From: Streptomyces sp. 71268
GTDB lineage: Bacteria; Actinomycetota; Actinomycetes; Streptomycetales; Streptomycetaceae
Direction: 5' to 3'
Assembly (NCBI RefSeq): GCF_029392895.1
Contig: NZ_CP114200.1
Coordinates: 5,772,501-5,836,500 of the forward strand
Length of the DNA stretch: 64,000 bases
Positions 18,245-26,507 of this stretch are shown here, piece after piece. Below the pieces are notes generated by a model. That model was given only the letters and a program-made list of their open reading frames with translations, did no database searches and had not been told where the DNA came from. Positions within the stretch are counted from its first letter, which is position 1. Each line of letters opens with the position of its first letter. The position numbers and the translations under genes are program-made.

Positions 18245-19053
18245 GGACCGGGCCGGACAGACTGGTGCTGCGCGAGGGCGGACCGTACCGCCTGGTGTGC
18301 CTGCCGTACGCGGGCGGCTCGGCCAGGTCGTTCACGCGGCTGGTGCGCCAGGTCACCGAGGACTGGACGGTCGTGGCCGCCCAGCCACCCGCCGCCCACG
18401 CCCACGGCACGCCGCCCGACCTGGACGAACTGGCGGACTTCTACGCCGATTTGCTCGCCACCGACCTCGCCGGCCCCGGCATCGTGCTCGGACACAGCCT
18501 GGGCGCCGCGGTGGCGCACCGGATGGCCCAGCGGCACGCGCCGAACTGGCCCGCCGACCTGCGGCTGGTTCTGTCAGCCCCACCCCGCCCCGGGCCACCC
18601 CGCTACGCGCTGGCCGGCCTCGACGACCACTCGCTGCTCTCGGTGGCCCGCGCCCGGGGCATCGTCCCGGAACTGGAGCTGCCCGACGAGCTGGTGATCC
18701 GGCTGCTGCTGCCCGGACTGCGCCGCGACCTGGCGGCGCTCGGCGGCAGGGGCTGGAACCCGGAGCCGGTGGGCCCCCCGGTCCACCTGCTGGGCGGCAC
18801 CGACGACCCGGTCAGCCCGCCGGCCGTCCTGACGGAGCTGGCAGACCAGTTGGCCGCGCGCGGCACGCGCTGGGTGCCGGGCGGCCACCTGGTCGTGATG
18901 GACCAGCCCGAGGCCACCTACGCGGCCCTGCGCAAGATCGCGGGCTGCGCCCCGCTGGCTCGCCCGCGCCCCGCCGCCCCACCCACGGCGGTGGCGGGCA
19001 CCGCGATCGCGCCGGCCCCGGCCGCCGCCGCACCGAACGCCGACCCCGACTGA
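18241..19053 (+). CDS. Type II thioesterase (alpha/beta hydrolase)
   Basis: 270 residues, starting ATG 18241 in a four-base ATGA overlap with the previous gene. It has the standard external thioesterase pattern: LVCLPYAGGSARSF near residue 20, nucleophile Ser86 in GHSLG, acid Asp188/189 in GGTDDPVSP, and His216 in GGHLVV. Family members remove stalled or wrong acyl groups from carrier proteins of PKS/NRPS lines. Here it may edit the operon's ACP or release its product, because no other release enzyme is present. The last 25 residues are an Ala/Pro tail. This is the last clear gene of the operon. Confidence 0.88.
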   Translation: MRTGPDRLVLREGGPYRLVCLPYAGGSARSFTRLVRQVTEDWTVVAAQPPAAHAHGTPPDLDELADFYADLLATDLAGPGIVLGHSLGAAVAHRMAQRHAPNWPADLRLVLSAPPRPGPPRYALAGLDDHSLLSVARARGIVPELELPDELVIRLLLPGLRRDLAALGGRGWNPEPVGPPVHLLGGTDDPVSPPAVLTELADQLAARGTRWVPGGHLVVMDQPEATYAALRKIAGCAPLARPRPAAPPTAVAGTAIAPAPAAAAPNADPD

Positions 19054-19171
19054 CGTGCGCCGTCGGGCCTCAGCGCGGCGGGCCGAGCCCTGGCGCGGCG
19101 GACCCGGTCCGCCCCCGAGGCCGCCCCGCACGCGCGGGGTCGTCCCGCGCGGCCCGCCGTACGATGGGCGC

Positions 19172-19531
19172 ATGCCGCTCCGCGAAGAGCCCTCAGTTGC
19201 ACACCCCGCGCACGAGCGCACCCCGGGCAAGCGGCAACTGGACGTCGCCTCCACGGTGTTCGCACTGCTCGCCGACCCGACCCGGCTGCACCTGCTGTGG
19301 CTCCTCGCCCAGGGCGAGGCCGACGTCACGGCCCTGACCACGGCCAGCGGCGCGACCCGCACGGCGGTCAGCCAGCACCTGGCCAAGCTGCGCCTGGCCG
19401 GCGTGGTGCAGGCGCGCAAGGAGGGCCGGCACGCGGTGTACGCGCTGCGCGACGGCCACCTGCGCCGCCTGGTGGTCGAGGCACTCCAACACGCGGACCA
19501 CCAGGTGACGGGGGCTCCCTGGCACGCGTGA
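19172..19531 (+). CDS. ArsR/SmtB-family transcriptional regulator
   Basis: 119 residues from ATG 19172. Winged helix of the ArsR type: FALLADPTRLHLLWLLAQGEAD, then recognition helix TRTAVSQHLAKLRLAGVV and wing KEGRHAVYALRDGHL. There is no Cys-rich metal site (no ELCVCDL motif), so a metal sensor role is unlikely or uses another site. It sits 118 bases after the thioesterase gene and 108 before the MOSC gene. It may regulate either neighbour; no operator was identified. Confidence 0.85.
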   Translation: MPLREEPSVAHPAHERTPGKRQLDVASTVFALLADPTRLHLLWLLAQGEADVTALTTASGATRTAVSQHLAKLRLAGVVQARKEGRHAVYALRDGHLRRLVVEALQHADHQVTGAPWHA

Positions 19532-19639
19532 CGCGGCGGGTCAACCGGCCGACCACCACCGGGACTTCCGCGACCGGGCGTTGGGTACGGTCGACAGGTC
19601 TCGCCCCGGCGCGCGGGGTGGGCGAAAGGAGCGGAACCG

Positions 19640-20563
19640 ATGCTGGGCACGGTACGTACGCTGCGGCGCTACCCCGTCAAGTCGATGCTCGGCGAGGAGT
19701 TGGCCGTAGCCGACGTCACGCCGCGCGGCCTGCGCCACGACCGGCGGATCGCCCTGGTGCACCGCGAGACCGGCAAGATCGCCAGTGCCAAGAACCCACG
19801 GCTCTGGCGCGACCTGCTCACCCTCTCGGCCACGGTGGGGGACGCGGACCAGGAGGGTGACACCGGCGCCGACGGGCCGCCCGTGCGCATCACCCTCCCC
19901 GACGGCCGCACCCTGCTGGCCACCGACGCGAAGACCGACGCCGTCCTCAGCGAACTGCTCGGCGCACCGGTCCGGGTGGCCCACACCCCGCCGCCCGGCG
20001 CCACCCTGGAACGCTCGAAGCCGGAGGAGGTGCTGGCGGCCGGCATCGACGCCGAGGTGGGCCACGACGAGACCGAGATCGGCACGGGCGCGCCCGATGG
20101 CACCTTCTTCGACTTCGCCCCGCTCCACCTGATCACCTCCGCCACCCTGGCCCACATAGCCCAACTGAGCCCGCGCGGCACCGTGGAGGCCGAGCGCTAC
20201 CGCCCCAACATCATCGTGTCCGTCCCCACCGAACCCCCGACGCCGGGTGCCCACACCCCATCACCCGCCTTCCCGGAGAACGCCTGGGTCGGCCGCCACC
20301 TGCACATCGGCGACGAACTGACGCTGCACATCCTGTCCACCACCCCGCGCTGCGCCATCCCCACCCTGGCCCACGGCCCCCTGCCCCGGGACACCCACGC
20401 CCTACGCGTCCCCGCCGCCCACAACCGCGTCGAACCACACCCGGGCATGGGTCCCCAACCGTGCGCGGGCGTCTACGCACGCGTCATCCGCCCCGGCCGC
20501 GTACGCCAGGGCGACCCGGTCCGCCTGGGCGAGGTGGCGTCGACCGGGGGCGACGCCAACTAG
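19640..20563 (+). CDS. MOSC domain-containing protein
   Basis: 307 residues, ATG 19640 with AAAGGAG upstream. The N-terminal MOSC_N beta-barrel region (GTVRTLRRYPVKSMLGEEL, RGLRHDRRIALVHRETGKIAS) is followed by the MOSC domain (AERYRPNIIV-type strand and TPRCAIPTLAHG near residue 235, with its Cys). Such proteins bind molybdenum cofactor or handle its sulfur, or reduce N-hydroxylated compounds as in mARC. The molybdenum enzyme NarGHI is encoded a few kilobases downstream, but the two are not in one operon. Confidence 0.85.
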   Translation: MLGTVRTLRRYPVKSMLGEELAVADVTPRGLRHDRRIALVHRETGKIASAKNPRLWRDLLTLSATVGDADQEGDTGADGPPVRITLPDGRTLLATDAKTDAVLSELLGAPVRVAHTPPPGATLERSKPEEVLAAGIDAEVGHDETEIGTGAPDGTFFDFAPLHLITSATLAHIAQLSPRGTVEAERYRPNIIVSVPTEPPTPGAHTPSPAFPENAWVGRHLHIGDELTLHILSTTPRCAIPTLAHGPLPRDTHALRVPAAHNRVEPHPGMGPQPCAGVYARVIRPGRVRQGDPVRLGEVASTGGDAN

Positions 20564-20576
20564 CTTGCTGTCAGGC

Positions 20577-20771
20577 TCAGTTGTCGGCACTCCCGCGATC
20601 CGTCTGCGCCTCGCCGAACAGCTGGTACTCGGTGACGACGCGGCGGAACCGGTCGTGCCCCGGGTGCCGCTCGGCATGGTCCAGACACCAGGCGTCCACC
20701 TCCTCCTGCCGCTCCACCCCGCCGGACGCCGCCCGACAGTCGGCCGCCACACAGAACGCTTCACGAGACAC
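20577..20771 (-). CDS. Small DUF7848-like protein
   Basis: 64-residue protein on the minus strand from GTG 20771, preceded by GGAGGGCCC on the coding strand. It has the two-Cys and Trp-Cys pattern of the streptomycete DUF7848 family (AFCVAADC, EVDAWCLDHAERHPGH, FRRVVTEYQLF). Members are small, function unknown, and often lie beside DNA-binding regulators in accessory regions. Other copies in this window: 50614-50895 (intact) and 52540-52724 (truncated). It converges with the MOSC gene 13 bases away. Confidence 0.7.
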   Translation of the reverse strand: MSREAFCVAADCRAASGGVERQEEVDAWCLDHAERHPGHDRFRRVVTEYQLFGEAQTDRGSADN

Positions 20772-20926
20772 GGGCCCTCCGGAGAAGTGGGACGAGCGGG
20801 ACACTGCGGGCAGCGTAGGCCGCACGGCCCGCCGGTGTGGTGGGATGCGCCCGATCCGTGTGGGTGGGGATCGGGTGTGGTACGGCGGGGGGCGCGCGGG
20901 GCCGGGGCCGGGCCGTGGGTGGGTGG

Positions 20927-22087
20927 CTAGGCGCCCGCCGGAACCCCGGGGGCGTCCGTCGCGGCCGGGTAGTCGGTGTAACCCTCCGCCCCGCCCCCGT
21001 ACACGTTCTCCGTCGGTGGGCCAGCGAGCGGGGTGCCGTGGGCCAGGCGGGCGGGCAGGTCCGGGTTGGTCATGAACAGGCGGCCGATGGCGATCACGTC
21101 CGCGTGCCCGTCCCGCACCAGCCGCGCCCCCGCCCCGGGGCTGCTCGGCACGGGGCCGTTCGTGTTGGCGACGAGCGTTCCCGACCAGCGCGTCCGCAGG
21201 TCCGCGATGGCTTCGTAGGCACCGTTCCGCAACACGTGCAGATAGGCCAGGCCCAGTGGGTCCAGCGCGTCGACCAGCGCGCGGTACGTGGTGCGCGCGT
21301 CGGTCTCCGCGAGCTGGTTCTCGGCGTTGTCCGGCGAGACGCGCAGCCCCACGCGGTCCGCGCCGACCTCGGCCACGACCGCCTCGACGACCTCTATGGC
21401 GAACCGCAGGCGGCCGGTGACCGAGCCGCCGTACGCGTCCGTGCGCAGGTTGGTGTTGTCGGCGATGAACTGCTGGATCAGGTAGCCGTTCGCGCCGTGG
21501 ATCTCCACGCCGTCGAAGCCCGCCGCGACCGCGCGCCGGGCGGCGGACGCGAAGTCCTCCACCGTGCGGGCGATCTCGTCGACGGTCAGCTCGCGCGGGG
21601 TGACGTGGTCGAGCAGCCCGTCCCGGGTGTAGATCCGCGTCCCCTCGATGGCGACGGCCGACGGGGCCACCGGCAGCGCGCCGTCCGGGAGGGTCAGCGG
21701 GTGGGTCATCCGGCCCACGTGCCACAGCTGGGCGAAGATCGTGCCGCCCTCGGCGTGCACCGCGTCGGTCACCTCCCGCCAGCCACGCGTCTGCGCGTCG
21801 GTCACCAGGCCCGGGATGCCGGGGCCGCCCTTGGCGAGCGCGTTGACGTACACGCCCTCGGTGATCAGCAGCCCGGCCCCGGCGCGCTGTCGGTAGTACG
21901 TCGCCGCGTGCGGGCTCGGCACCCCCGTCACGTCGTCGGCCCGGCCCCGTGTCATCGGGGCCATCGCCAACCGGTTCGCCAGCTCCAGTCGGCCCGCCCG
22001 GTACGGCCTCAGCAACTCCCGCACGTCCCCGCCCCCTTCCGTCACTCCCGCGCCCTGTGCCCGTCCCGTCACGGTCCCGGCGGTCAC
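20927..22087 (-). CDS. Old yellow enzyme family alkene reductase
   Basis: 386 residues if read from GTG 22087, whose codon overlaps the stop of the RidA gene; a second in-frame GTG about 15 codons later is also possible. FMN-dependent TIM barrel of the OYE class: LANRLAMAPMTRGRA at the start, QLWHVGR, DGVEIHGANGYLIQQF with the His-x-x-Asn substrate pair, then DVIAIGRLFMTNPDL near the end. It reduces activated C=C bonds of enones or nitro-olefins using NAD(P)H. It forms an operon with RidA under a TetR-type operator, suggesting response to a reactive electrophile. Confidence 0.92.
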   Translation of the reverse strand: MTAGTVTGRAQGAGVTEGGGDVRELLRPYRAGRLELANRLAMAPMTRGRADDVTGVPSPHAATYYRQRAGAGLLITEGVYVNALAKGGPGIPGLVTDAQTRGWREVTDAVHAEGGTIFAQLWHVGRMTHPLTLPDGALPVAPSAVAIEGTRIYTRDGLLDHVTPRELTVDEIARTVEDFASAARRAVAAGFDGVEIHGANGYLIQQFIADNTNLRTDAYGGSVTGRLRFAIEVVEAVVAEVGADRVGLRVSPDNAENQLAETDARTTYRALVDALDPLGLAYLHVLRNGAYEAIADLRTRWSGTLVANTNGPVPSSPGAGARLVRDGHADVIAIGRLFMTNPDLPARLAHGTPLAGPPTENVYGGGAEGYTDYPAATDAPGVPAGA

Positions 22088-22512
22088 GCGGCGCTCCGGT
22101 CCAGCGCGATGACCTCGACCTCGATCTGCCAGTCGGGCTGGGCCAGCGAGACGACCTCGATGAGGGTGTCGGCGGGGTAGGGCTCGGCCAGGAACTCGCC
22201 GCGCAGCGTGATCACGTGCGGGAGGTTCGCCGCCATGTCCCGTACGAAGATGCCGACCTTGACGACGTCCGCGAAGGTCAGGCCGGCCGCCGCCAGTACC
22301 CGTCCGACGTTCCGGAACGCCTGCCGCCCCTGTGCCAGGAACCCGCCCTCGACGGTCGTCCCGTCCTCCTCGAAGCCCGCCTGCCCGGACACGTACACGA
22401 AGCCCCCGGCCCGGACGGCCTGCGATATCCGGTACGGCGCGTACCAGTCCGGCGCGGTCGCGATCTTCTCGATGCGCTCCGTGGTGGCGGGCGCGCTGTC
22501 GTTGCTGGACAT
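22084..22512 (-). CDS. RidA (YjgF/UK114) family protein
   Basis: 142 residues, ATG 22512 with GGGGAGAG upstream on the coding strand. Typical RidA fold: YRISQAVRAGGFVYVSGQAGFEEDG, RNVGRVLAAAGLTFADVVKVGIFVRDM and the C-terminal IEVEVIAL. The trimeric deaminase family hydrolyses reactive imine/enamine intermediates. The Arg that marks true deaminases is not evident at the usual C-terminal place (IEVEVIALDRS), so another subgroup is possible. First gene of the RidA-OYE operon, divergent from tetR. Confidence 0.9.
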   Translation of the reverse strand: MSSNDSAPATTERIEKIATAPDWYAPYRISQAVRAGGFVYVSGQAGFEEDGTTVEGGFLAQGRQAFRNVGRVLAAAGLTFADVVKVGIFVRDMAANLPHVITLRGEFLAEPYPADTLIEVVSLAQPDWQIEVEVIALDRSAA

Positions 22513-22556
22513 CTCTCTCCCCTGTGGTGGCGAGGCGCGGCGACCTCGCGTGCTGG

Positions 22557-22578
22557 CGTTACGAAACGTTCCGTAACG
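22557..22578. promoter_or_regulatory. Near-perfect 22-bp palindrome, TetR-type operator
   Basis: Arms CGTTACG and CGTAACG around AAACGTTC, mismatched only at two symmetric positions. It lies 45 bases upstream of the RidA start and in the divergent tetR promoter region. Size and symmetry fit a TetR dimer site, so the divergent regulator probably controls both directions. Confidence 0.8.
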
Positions 22579-22593
22579 TCAATCGACGCTAGA

Positions 22594-24096
22594 TCACTCC
22601 GGGAGTCCTGTCAAAACGAAACGTAACGTCACGCGAGCAGTAGGGTGAGGCGCATGATCTCCGACCCGAACAGTGAACGACGCAGCGAGCGCGCCCGCCG
22701 GGCGATCCTCGACGCGGCGTTCGACCTGGTGAACCGCAAGGGCTTCGCGAAGTTGACCATCGAGGCCATCGCCGCCCAGGCGGGCGTGGGCAAGCCCACG
22801 ATCTACCGTTGGTGGCGCTCCAAGGGCGCGGTGGTGCTGGAGGCGATGCGCGAGGAGTTGGGCGACGACTTCGCCTTCCCCGACACCGGTGACATCGCCG
22901 CCGACCTCACGACGCAGATCACCGCGGTGAGCCAGCGGCTGGTCACCGGCCGGATCAGCGAGGCCTTCAAGGGCGTCGTCGGGGAGGCGCAGAACGACCC
23001 GGCGTTGATGAAGGCGTTCCGCGAGACGGTCCTCGAACCCAGCATCGCGGAGTGCCGGGCCCGCCTGGAGTCCGCCGTCGCCGCCGGGCAGCTCCGTTCC
23101 GACGTGCCCACCGACGTGATGGTCGACCTCTTCTACGCGCCGATCCACTACCGGCACTTCCTGGGCTTCGGCGACGACGCGGTCAGGCACAGCGCCGAAC
23201 TCGTACAAGACGTCCTGCTCGGCCTGCGACCCCGGCCGGACGCGGCGTGAACACGCCCGCCCGGCAGCCCGCCCGTCACCGCCCCGCGCCGCGCCCCGGA
23301 CCAGAACGCGCACCCGTCCCCGCACCCGTCCCCGCCAGGGGAGTCCGCCGCTCGCCGCCCCGGGGCTGGGCTCCGCGCGGGCGGTAGCCGTCGCGGGGGA
23401 GTAGGGGCCGTGGGTGCGGCGGGCGCGGGTCCGGTAGACGACGTACGGGCGGAAGAGGTAGCCGACGGGGGCCGTGAAGGCGTGCACCAGGCGGCTGAAC
23501 GGCCACAGGGCGAACAGGGCCATCGCCAGCACGGCGTGGACCTGGAACTGGAGGGGCGCGTCCGCCATGTGGGAGACGTCCGGGTCGAGGGTGAACAGGC
23601 TGCGCACCCAGACCGAGACGCCGAGCCGGTAGTCGTAGTCGCTGGTCGCCGGGGTGACCATGGTGTTCATCAGGCCGGCGACCATCGTCGCGCCCAACAC
23701 CGGGTACAGCACCCGGTCGCCGCGCGAGCTGGCCCGGCGTACGGCCGTCACGCGCAGCCGCCGCGTCACCAGGATCGCCAGGCCGCAGGTGCCCATCAGG
23801 CCGGCCACGCTGCCGGCGACCAGCGCGCCGGTGCTGTACTGGGTCTCGCTGACGCGCAGCCACTCGGTGAAGCTCTCCGGGACGAGCAGGCCCACGACGT
23901 GGCCCATCAGGATCAGCAGCAGCCCGAAGTGGAAGAGCGGCGAGCCGACGCGCAGCAGCCGGTTCTCGTGCAACTGGCTGGAGCGGGTGGTGAAGCCGAA
24001 CCGGTCGTAGCGGTAGCGCCAGGCGGTGCCCCCGACCAGGCAGCTCAGGGTCAGGTAGGGCAGCACGCCCCACAGCGCGGTGTGCAGGTGGTCCAC
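22594..24096 (-). CDS. narI: Nitrate reductase gamma subunit (NarI), frame lacks a normal stop
   Basis: Starts at GTG 24096 (V-D-H-L-H-T-A) with GAAGGAG upstream on the coding strand. The first ~245 residues are a normal NarI: five membrane helices, heme b-binding region (GSPLFHFGLLLILMGHVVG; QFQVHAVLAMALFALWPFSRLVHAF) and the end YLFRPYVVYRTRAR. NarI normally stops soon after this. Here the frame stays open through Arg/Gly/Pro-rich sequence and then all of the antisense of tetR to 22594, giving 500 residues. Either the true stop was lost or an indel near 23290-23400 hides it. NarI anchors NarGH in the membrane and takes electrons from quinol. Confidence 0.8.
   Translation of the reverse strand: MDHLHTALWGVLPYLTLSCLVGGTAWRYRYDRFGFTTRSSQLHENRLLRVGSPLFHFGLLLILMGHVVGLLVPESFTEWLRVSETQYSTGALVAGSVAGLMGTCGLAILVTRRLRVTAVRRASSRGDRVLYPVLGATMVAGLMNTMVTPATSDYDYRLGVSVWVRSLFTLDPDVSHMADAPLQFQVHAVLAMALFALWPFSRLVHAFTAPVGYLFRPYVVYRTRARRTHGPYSPATATARAEPSPGAASGGLPWRGRVRGRVRVLVRGAARGGDGRAAGRACSRRVRPGSQAEQDVLYEFGAVPDRVVAEAQEVPVVDRRVEEVDHHVGGHVGTELPGGDGGLQAGPALRDAGFEDRLAERLHQRRVVLRLPDDALEGLADPAGDQPLAHRGDLRREVGGDVTGVGEGEVVAQLLAHRLQHHRALGAPPTVDRGLAHARLGGDGLDGQLREALAVHQVERRVEDRPAGALAASFTVRVGDHAPHPTARVTLRFVLTGLPE
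22613..22631. promoter_or_regulatory. Second, partial copy of the operator motif
   Basis: ACGAAACGTAACGT repeats the half-sites of the palindrome at 22557-22578 (GAAACGT and GTAACGT), ending just 22 bases before the tetR start. Placed over the likely tetR promoter or leader, it would give autorepression. Confidence 0.65.
22654..23250 (+). CDS. TetR-family transcriptional repressor
   Basis: About 198 residues. ATG at 22654 is chosen; a GTG three codons earlier (22645) is an alternative. The N-terminal helix-turn-helix is classic: RRAILDAAFDLVNRKGF, then AAQAGVGKPTIYRWWRSKGA. The ligand-binding part is of the TetR_C subgroup with YAPIHYRHFLG near the end. It is divergent from the RidA-OYE operon with two operator-like sites between, so it is likely the local repressor responding to the OYE substrate. 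The whole gene lies antisense to the extended narI frame. Confidence 0.92.
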   Translation: MISDPNSERRSERARRAILDAAFDLVNRKGFAKLTIEAIAAQAGVGKPTIYRWWRSKGAVVLEAMREELGDDFAFPDTGDIAADLTTQITAVSQRLVTGRISEAFKGVVGEAQNDPALMKAFRETVLEPSIAECRARLESAVAAGQLRSDVPTDVMVDLFYAPIHYRHFLGFGDDAVRHSAELVQDVLLGLRPRPDAA

Positions 24097-24226
24097 CAGC
24101 GGGCTCCTTCGCGGCGGCTCCCCGTGCGCGGGGCAGGGGAGGGTACGGCGGGGTCGGGCAGGTTGAGGGGAGTCGGGGGAGTTGGGTGGCGGGGGGCAGG
24201 GAGGAGTGGGGCGTCGCGGGGCCTGG

Positions 24227-24826
24227 TCAGGACGGGGGGCGGGCGGTGAAGGGTTCGAGGCCGACGTGTTCGGTGGGCGGCCCGGTACGGGCCAGCCTGC
24301 GGGCGGCGGCGCGGTCGGCGGGGCGCGGGCCGGGCAGGGTGGCGCTGACGGCGTCCAGGACGTGGGCGTAGCGGGTGCCGCGCTCCTCAAGCGCCAGCCG
24401 GAGGAGTTCGATGCCGGCGCGGTGGCCGCGCAGCAGCCGGGTGCCGGCGCGCGGGCAGCGGGCGGCGAACTCCAGCATCAGGGGCAGGTGGTCGGGGAGT
24501 TCGGCCGGGTCGGGCTCCCAGCCGGCGGCGCGGTAGACCTCGCGCAGCGCGGCGAGCGCGCCGCCCCTGCGGCGGGTGTCGCCGTCGGTGTAGTACGTCA
24601 GGTGCAGGGTGCGCCGGTGGGTGCGGTCGAAGACGTCGGTGTAGTGCGCGGCGGCTTCGAGCACCGGGACCCGCTCGGCCTCGGAGCAGAACCGCAGCAG
24701 CGGCCCGGCGGCCGGGTGGCGTGTGGTGCGCAGTTGCTCAGCGACCGCGTCGAGCCGGCCGTGCCAGTCCTGGTCGGGGTAGTAGAGCAGCAGCGACGCC
24801 GCCTGGTGGATGGCGGGCGCGCTCAT
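24227..24826 (-). CDS. narJ: Nitrate reductase assembly chaperone (NarJ)
   Basis: 199 residues, ATG 24826. All-helical NarJ/TorD-type chaperone: AIHQAASLLLYYPDQDW at the start, EAAAHYTDVFDRTHRRTLHLTYYTDGDTRRRG in the middle, and DHLPLMLEFAARCP. It binds apo-NarG and lets molybdenum cofactor be inserted before membrane docking. Gene order narG-narH-narJ-narI is standard; it follows narH by 61 bases and precedes narI by 130. Confidence 0.93.
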   Translation of the reverse strand: MSAPAIHQAASLLLYYPDQDWHGRLDAVAEQLRTTRHPAAGPLLRFCSEAERVPVLEAAAHYTDVFDRTHRRTLHLTYYTDGDTRRRGGALAALREVYRAAGWEPDPAELPDHLPLMLEFAARCPRAGTRLLRGHRAGIELLRLALEERGTRYAHVLDAVSATLPGPRPADRAAARRLARTGPPTEHVGLEPFTARPPS

Positions 24827-24887
24827 GCGGCCGGCCCCGCTGGCGCGACGCGTGGGCCGCGCGTGCCTGCCGCCGTCTGCCGGGCGC

Positions 24888-26507
24888 TCACGCGGTGGCC
24901 TCCGGGAAGAGACCGTCCGGGCGGCCGGAGCCGTTCCAGTTCAGTAGGTTGACCCGGCCGCGCAGCGCGAGCCCGGCGTGTTCGGGCTCGGGGCCCGCGC
25001 CGGGGGCGGTGTGGAAGGCGTCGGCCTCGTACATGCCGGGCCCGCCGTCGCCGTCCAGGCTGCACCCGGTGTCCAGCGGGCTGCCGGGCTCGGCGACGTA
25101 GCTGGTGGGGATGACGTAGCGCTCGTCGTACTTGGCCAGGGCGAGCAGCCGGTACATGGCCTCGATCGCCGTCGGATCCATGCCCACGCTGGCCGCGATG
25201 GCGGGGTCGGGCTCCTCGCCGAGGTTGTGGTGGCGCATGTGGGCGCGCATGGCGCCGAGCCGGCGCAGGGCGGCGGCCACCGGCTCCACGTCGCCGGCGG
25301 TGAAGAGTTCGGCCAGGTAGGAGAGCGGGATGCGCAGCGTGTCGATGGCGCCGAACAGGTTGGCCGCGTCCTCGCCGTCGTGGCCGCCCTTGGACAGCGC
25401 GTCCACGATGGGCGACAGCGGCGGGACGTACCAGACCATCGGCATCGTGCGGTACTCCGGGTGCAGCGGCAGGGCCACCCGGTACTGGCTGATCAGGGCG
25501 TGTACGGGGGAGCGGCGGGCGGCGGTGAGCCAGTCGTGCGGGATGCCGGACGCCTCGGCCGCGCGGATCACCTCCGGGTCGCCGGGGTCGAGGAAGCACT
25601 CCAACTGGGCCTCGTAGAGGTCCTTCTCGTCCGGTACGGCCGCCGCCCGGTCGACCCGGTCGGCGTCGTAGAGGATGACGCCGAGGTAGCGCAGCCGGCC
25701 CACGCAGGTCTCGGAGCACACGGTGGGCTCGCCGGCCTCGATGCGCGGGTAGCAGAAGGTGCACTTCTCGGCCTTGCCGGAGGAGTGGTTGAAGTAGACC
25801 TTCTTGTACGGGCAGCCGCTGACGCACATCCGCCAGCCACGGCAGCGGTCCTGGTCGACCAGGACGATGCCGTCCTCGACGCGCTTGTACATCGCTCCGG
25901 ACGGGCAGACGGCCACGCACGAGGGGTTCAGGCAGTGCTCGCAGATGCGCGGCAGGTAGAACATGAACGCGTCCTGGTACTCCAGGCGCACGGTCTCGCT
26001 GATGCGCTCCAGGAGCGGGTCCCGCGCGGTGTGTTCGGGGCCGCCGCCGAGGTCGTCGTCCCAGTTGGGGCCGGTGGTGACGGCCATGGGCCGGCCGTCG
26101 ATCTGGGAGTGCGGCGGCGCGGTGGGCACGTCGTCACCCAGCGGCGCGTCGGTGAGGTTGGCGTAGTCGTACGTCCACGGCTCGTAGTAGTCGGACAGCT
26201 CGGGCAGCTCCGGGTTGGCGAAGATCCGCGAGAGCCGGCGCAGCCGGCCGCCCGAGCGGGGGACGAGCTTGCCGCGCCTGAGTTCCCAGCCGCCGCGCCA
26301 GGTCTCCTGGTCCTCGTACCGGCGCGGGTAACCCTGTCCGGGGCGGGTCTCGACGTTGTTGAACCAGACGTACTCGGTGCCCTGCCGGTTGGTCCACGTC
26401 TGCTTGCAGGTGACCGAGCAGGTGTGGCAGCCGATGCACTTGTCGAGGTTCATGACCATGGCGACCTGGGCCATCACCCGGCCGATGGGCGCCTTGCGCG
26501 GGGGCAT
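24888..26507 (-). CDS. narH: Nitrate reductase beta subunit (NarH)
   Basis: 539 residues, ATG 26507 sharing one base with the narG stop (TGATG). It carries the four Fe-S cluster motifs in order: CIGCHTCSVTCKQ near residue 24, CEHCLNPSCVAVCP, CRGWRMCVSGCP (the Trp marks the [3Fe-4S] site) and CTFCYPRIEAGEPTVCSETC. It moves electrons from NarI hemes to the NarG active site on the inner face of the membrane. The N-terminus is about eight residues longer than the common MRVMAQVAMVMNLDKC start; a GTG at that point is an alternative. Confidence 0.95.
   Translation of the reverse strand: MPPRKAPIGRVMAQVAMVMNLDKCIGCHTCSVTCKQTWTNRQGTEYVWFNNVETRPGQGYPRRYEDQETWRGGWELRRGKLVPRSGGRLRRLSRIFANPELPELSDYYEPWTYDYANLTDAPLGDDVPTAPPHSQIDGRPMAVTTGPNWDDDLGGGPEHTARDPLLERISETVRLEYQDAFMFYLPRICEHCLNPSCVAVCPSGAMYKRVEDGIVLVDQDRCRGWRMCVSGCPYKKVYFNHSSGKAEKCTFCYPRIEAGEPTVCSETCVGRLRYLGVILYDADRVDRAAAVPDEKDLYEAQLECFLDPGDPEVIRAAEASGIPHDWLTAARRSPVHALISQYRVALPLHPEYRTMPMVWYVPPLSPIVDALSKGGHDGEDAANLFGAIDTLRIPLSYLAELFTAGDVEPVAAALRRLGAMRAHMRHHNLGEEPDPAIAASVGMDPTAIEAMYRLLALAKYDERYVIPTSYVAEPGSPLDTGCSLDGDGGPGMYEADAFHTAPGAGPEPEHAGLALRGRVNLLNWNGSGRPDGLFPEATA

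Noticed and set aside
19172..19531. Arsenic/metal sensor role for the ArsR-type regulator
   Set aside because: The Cys metal site typical of ArsR/SmtB sensors is not present, so only the fold family is claimed.
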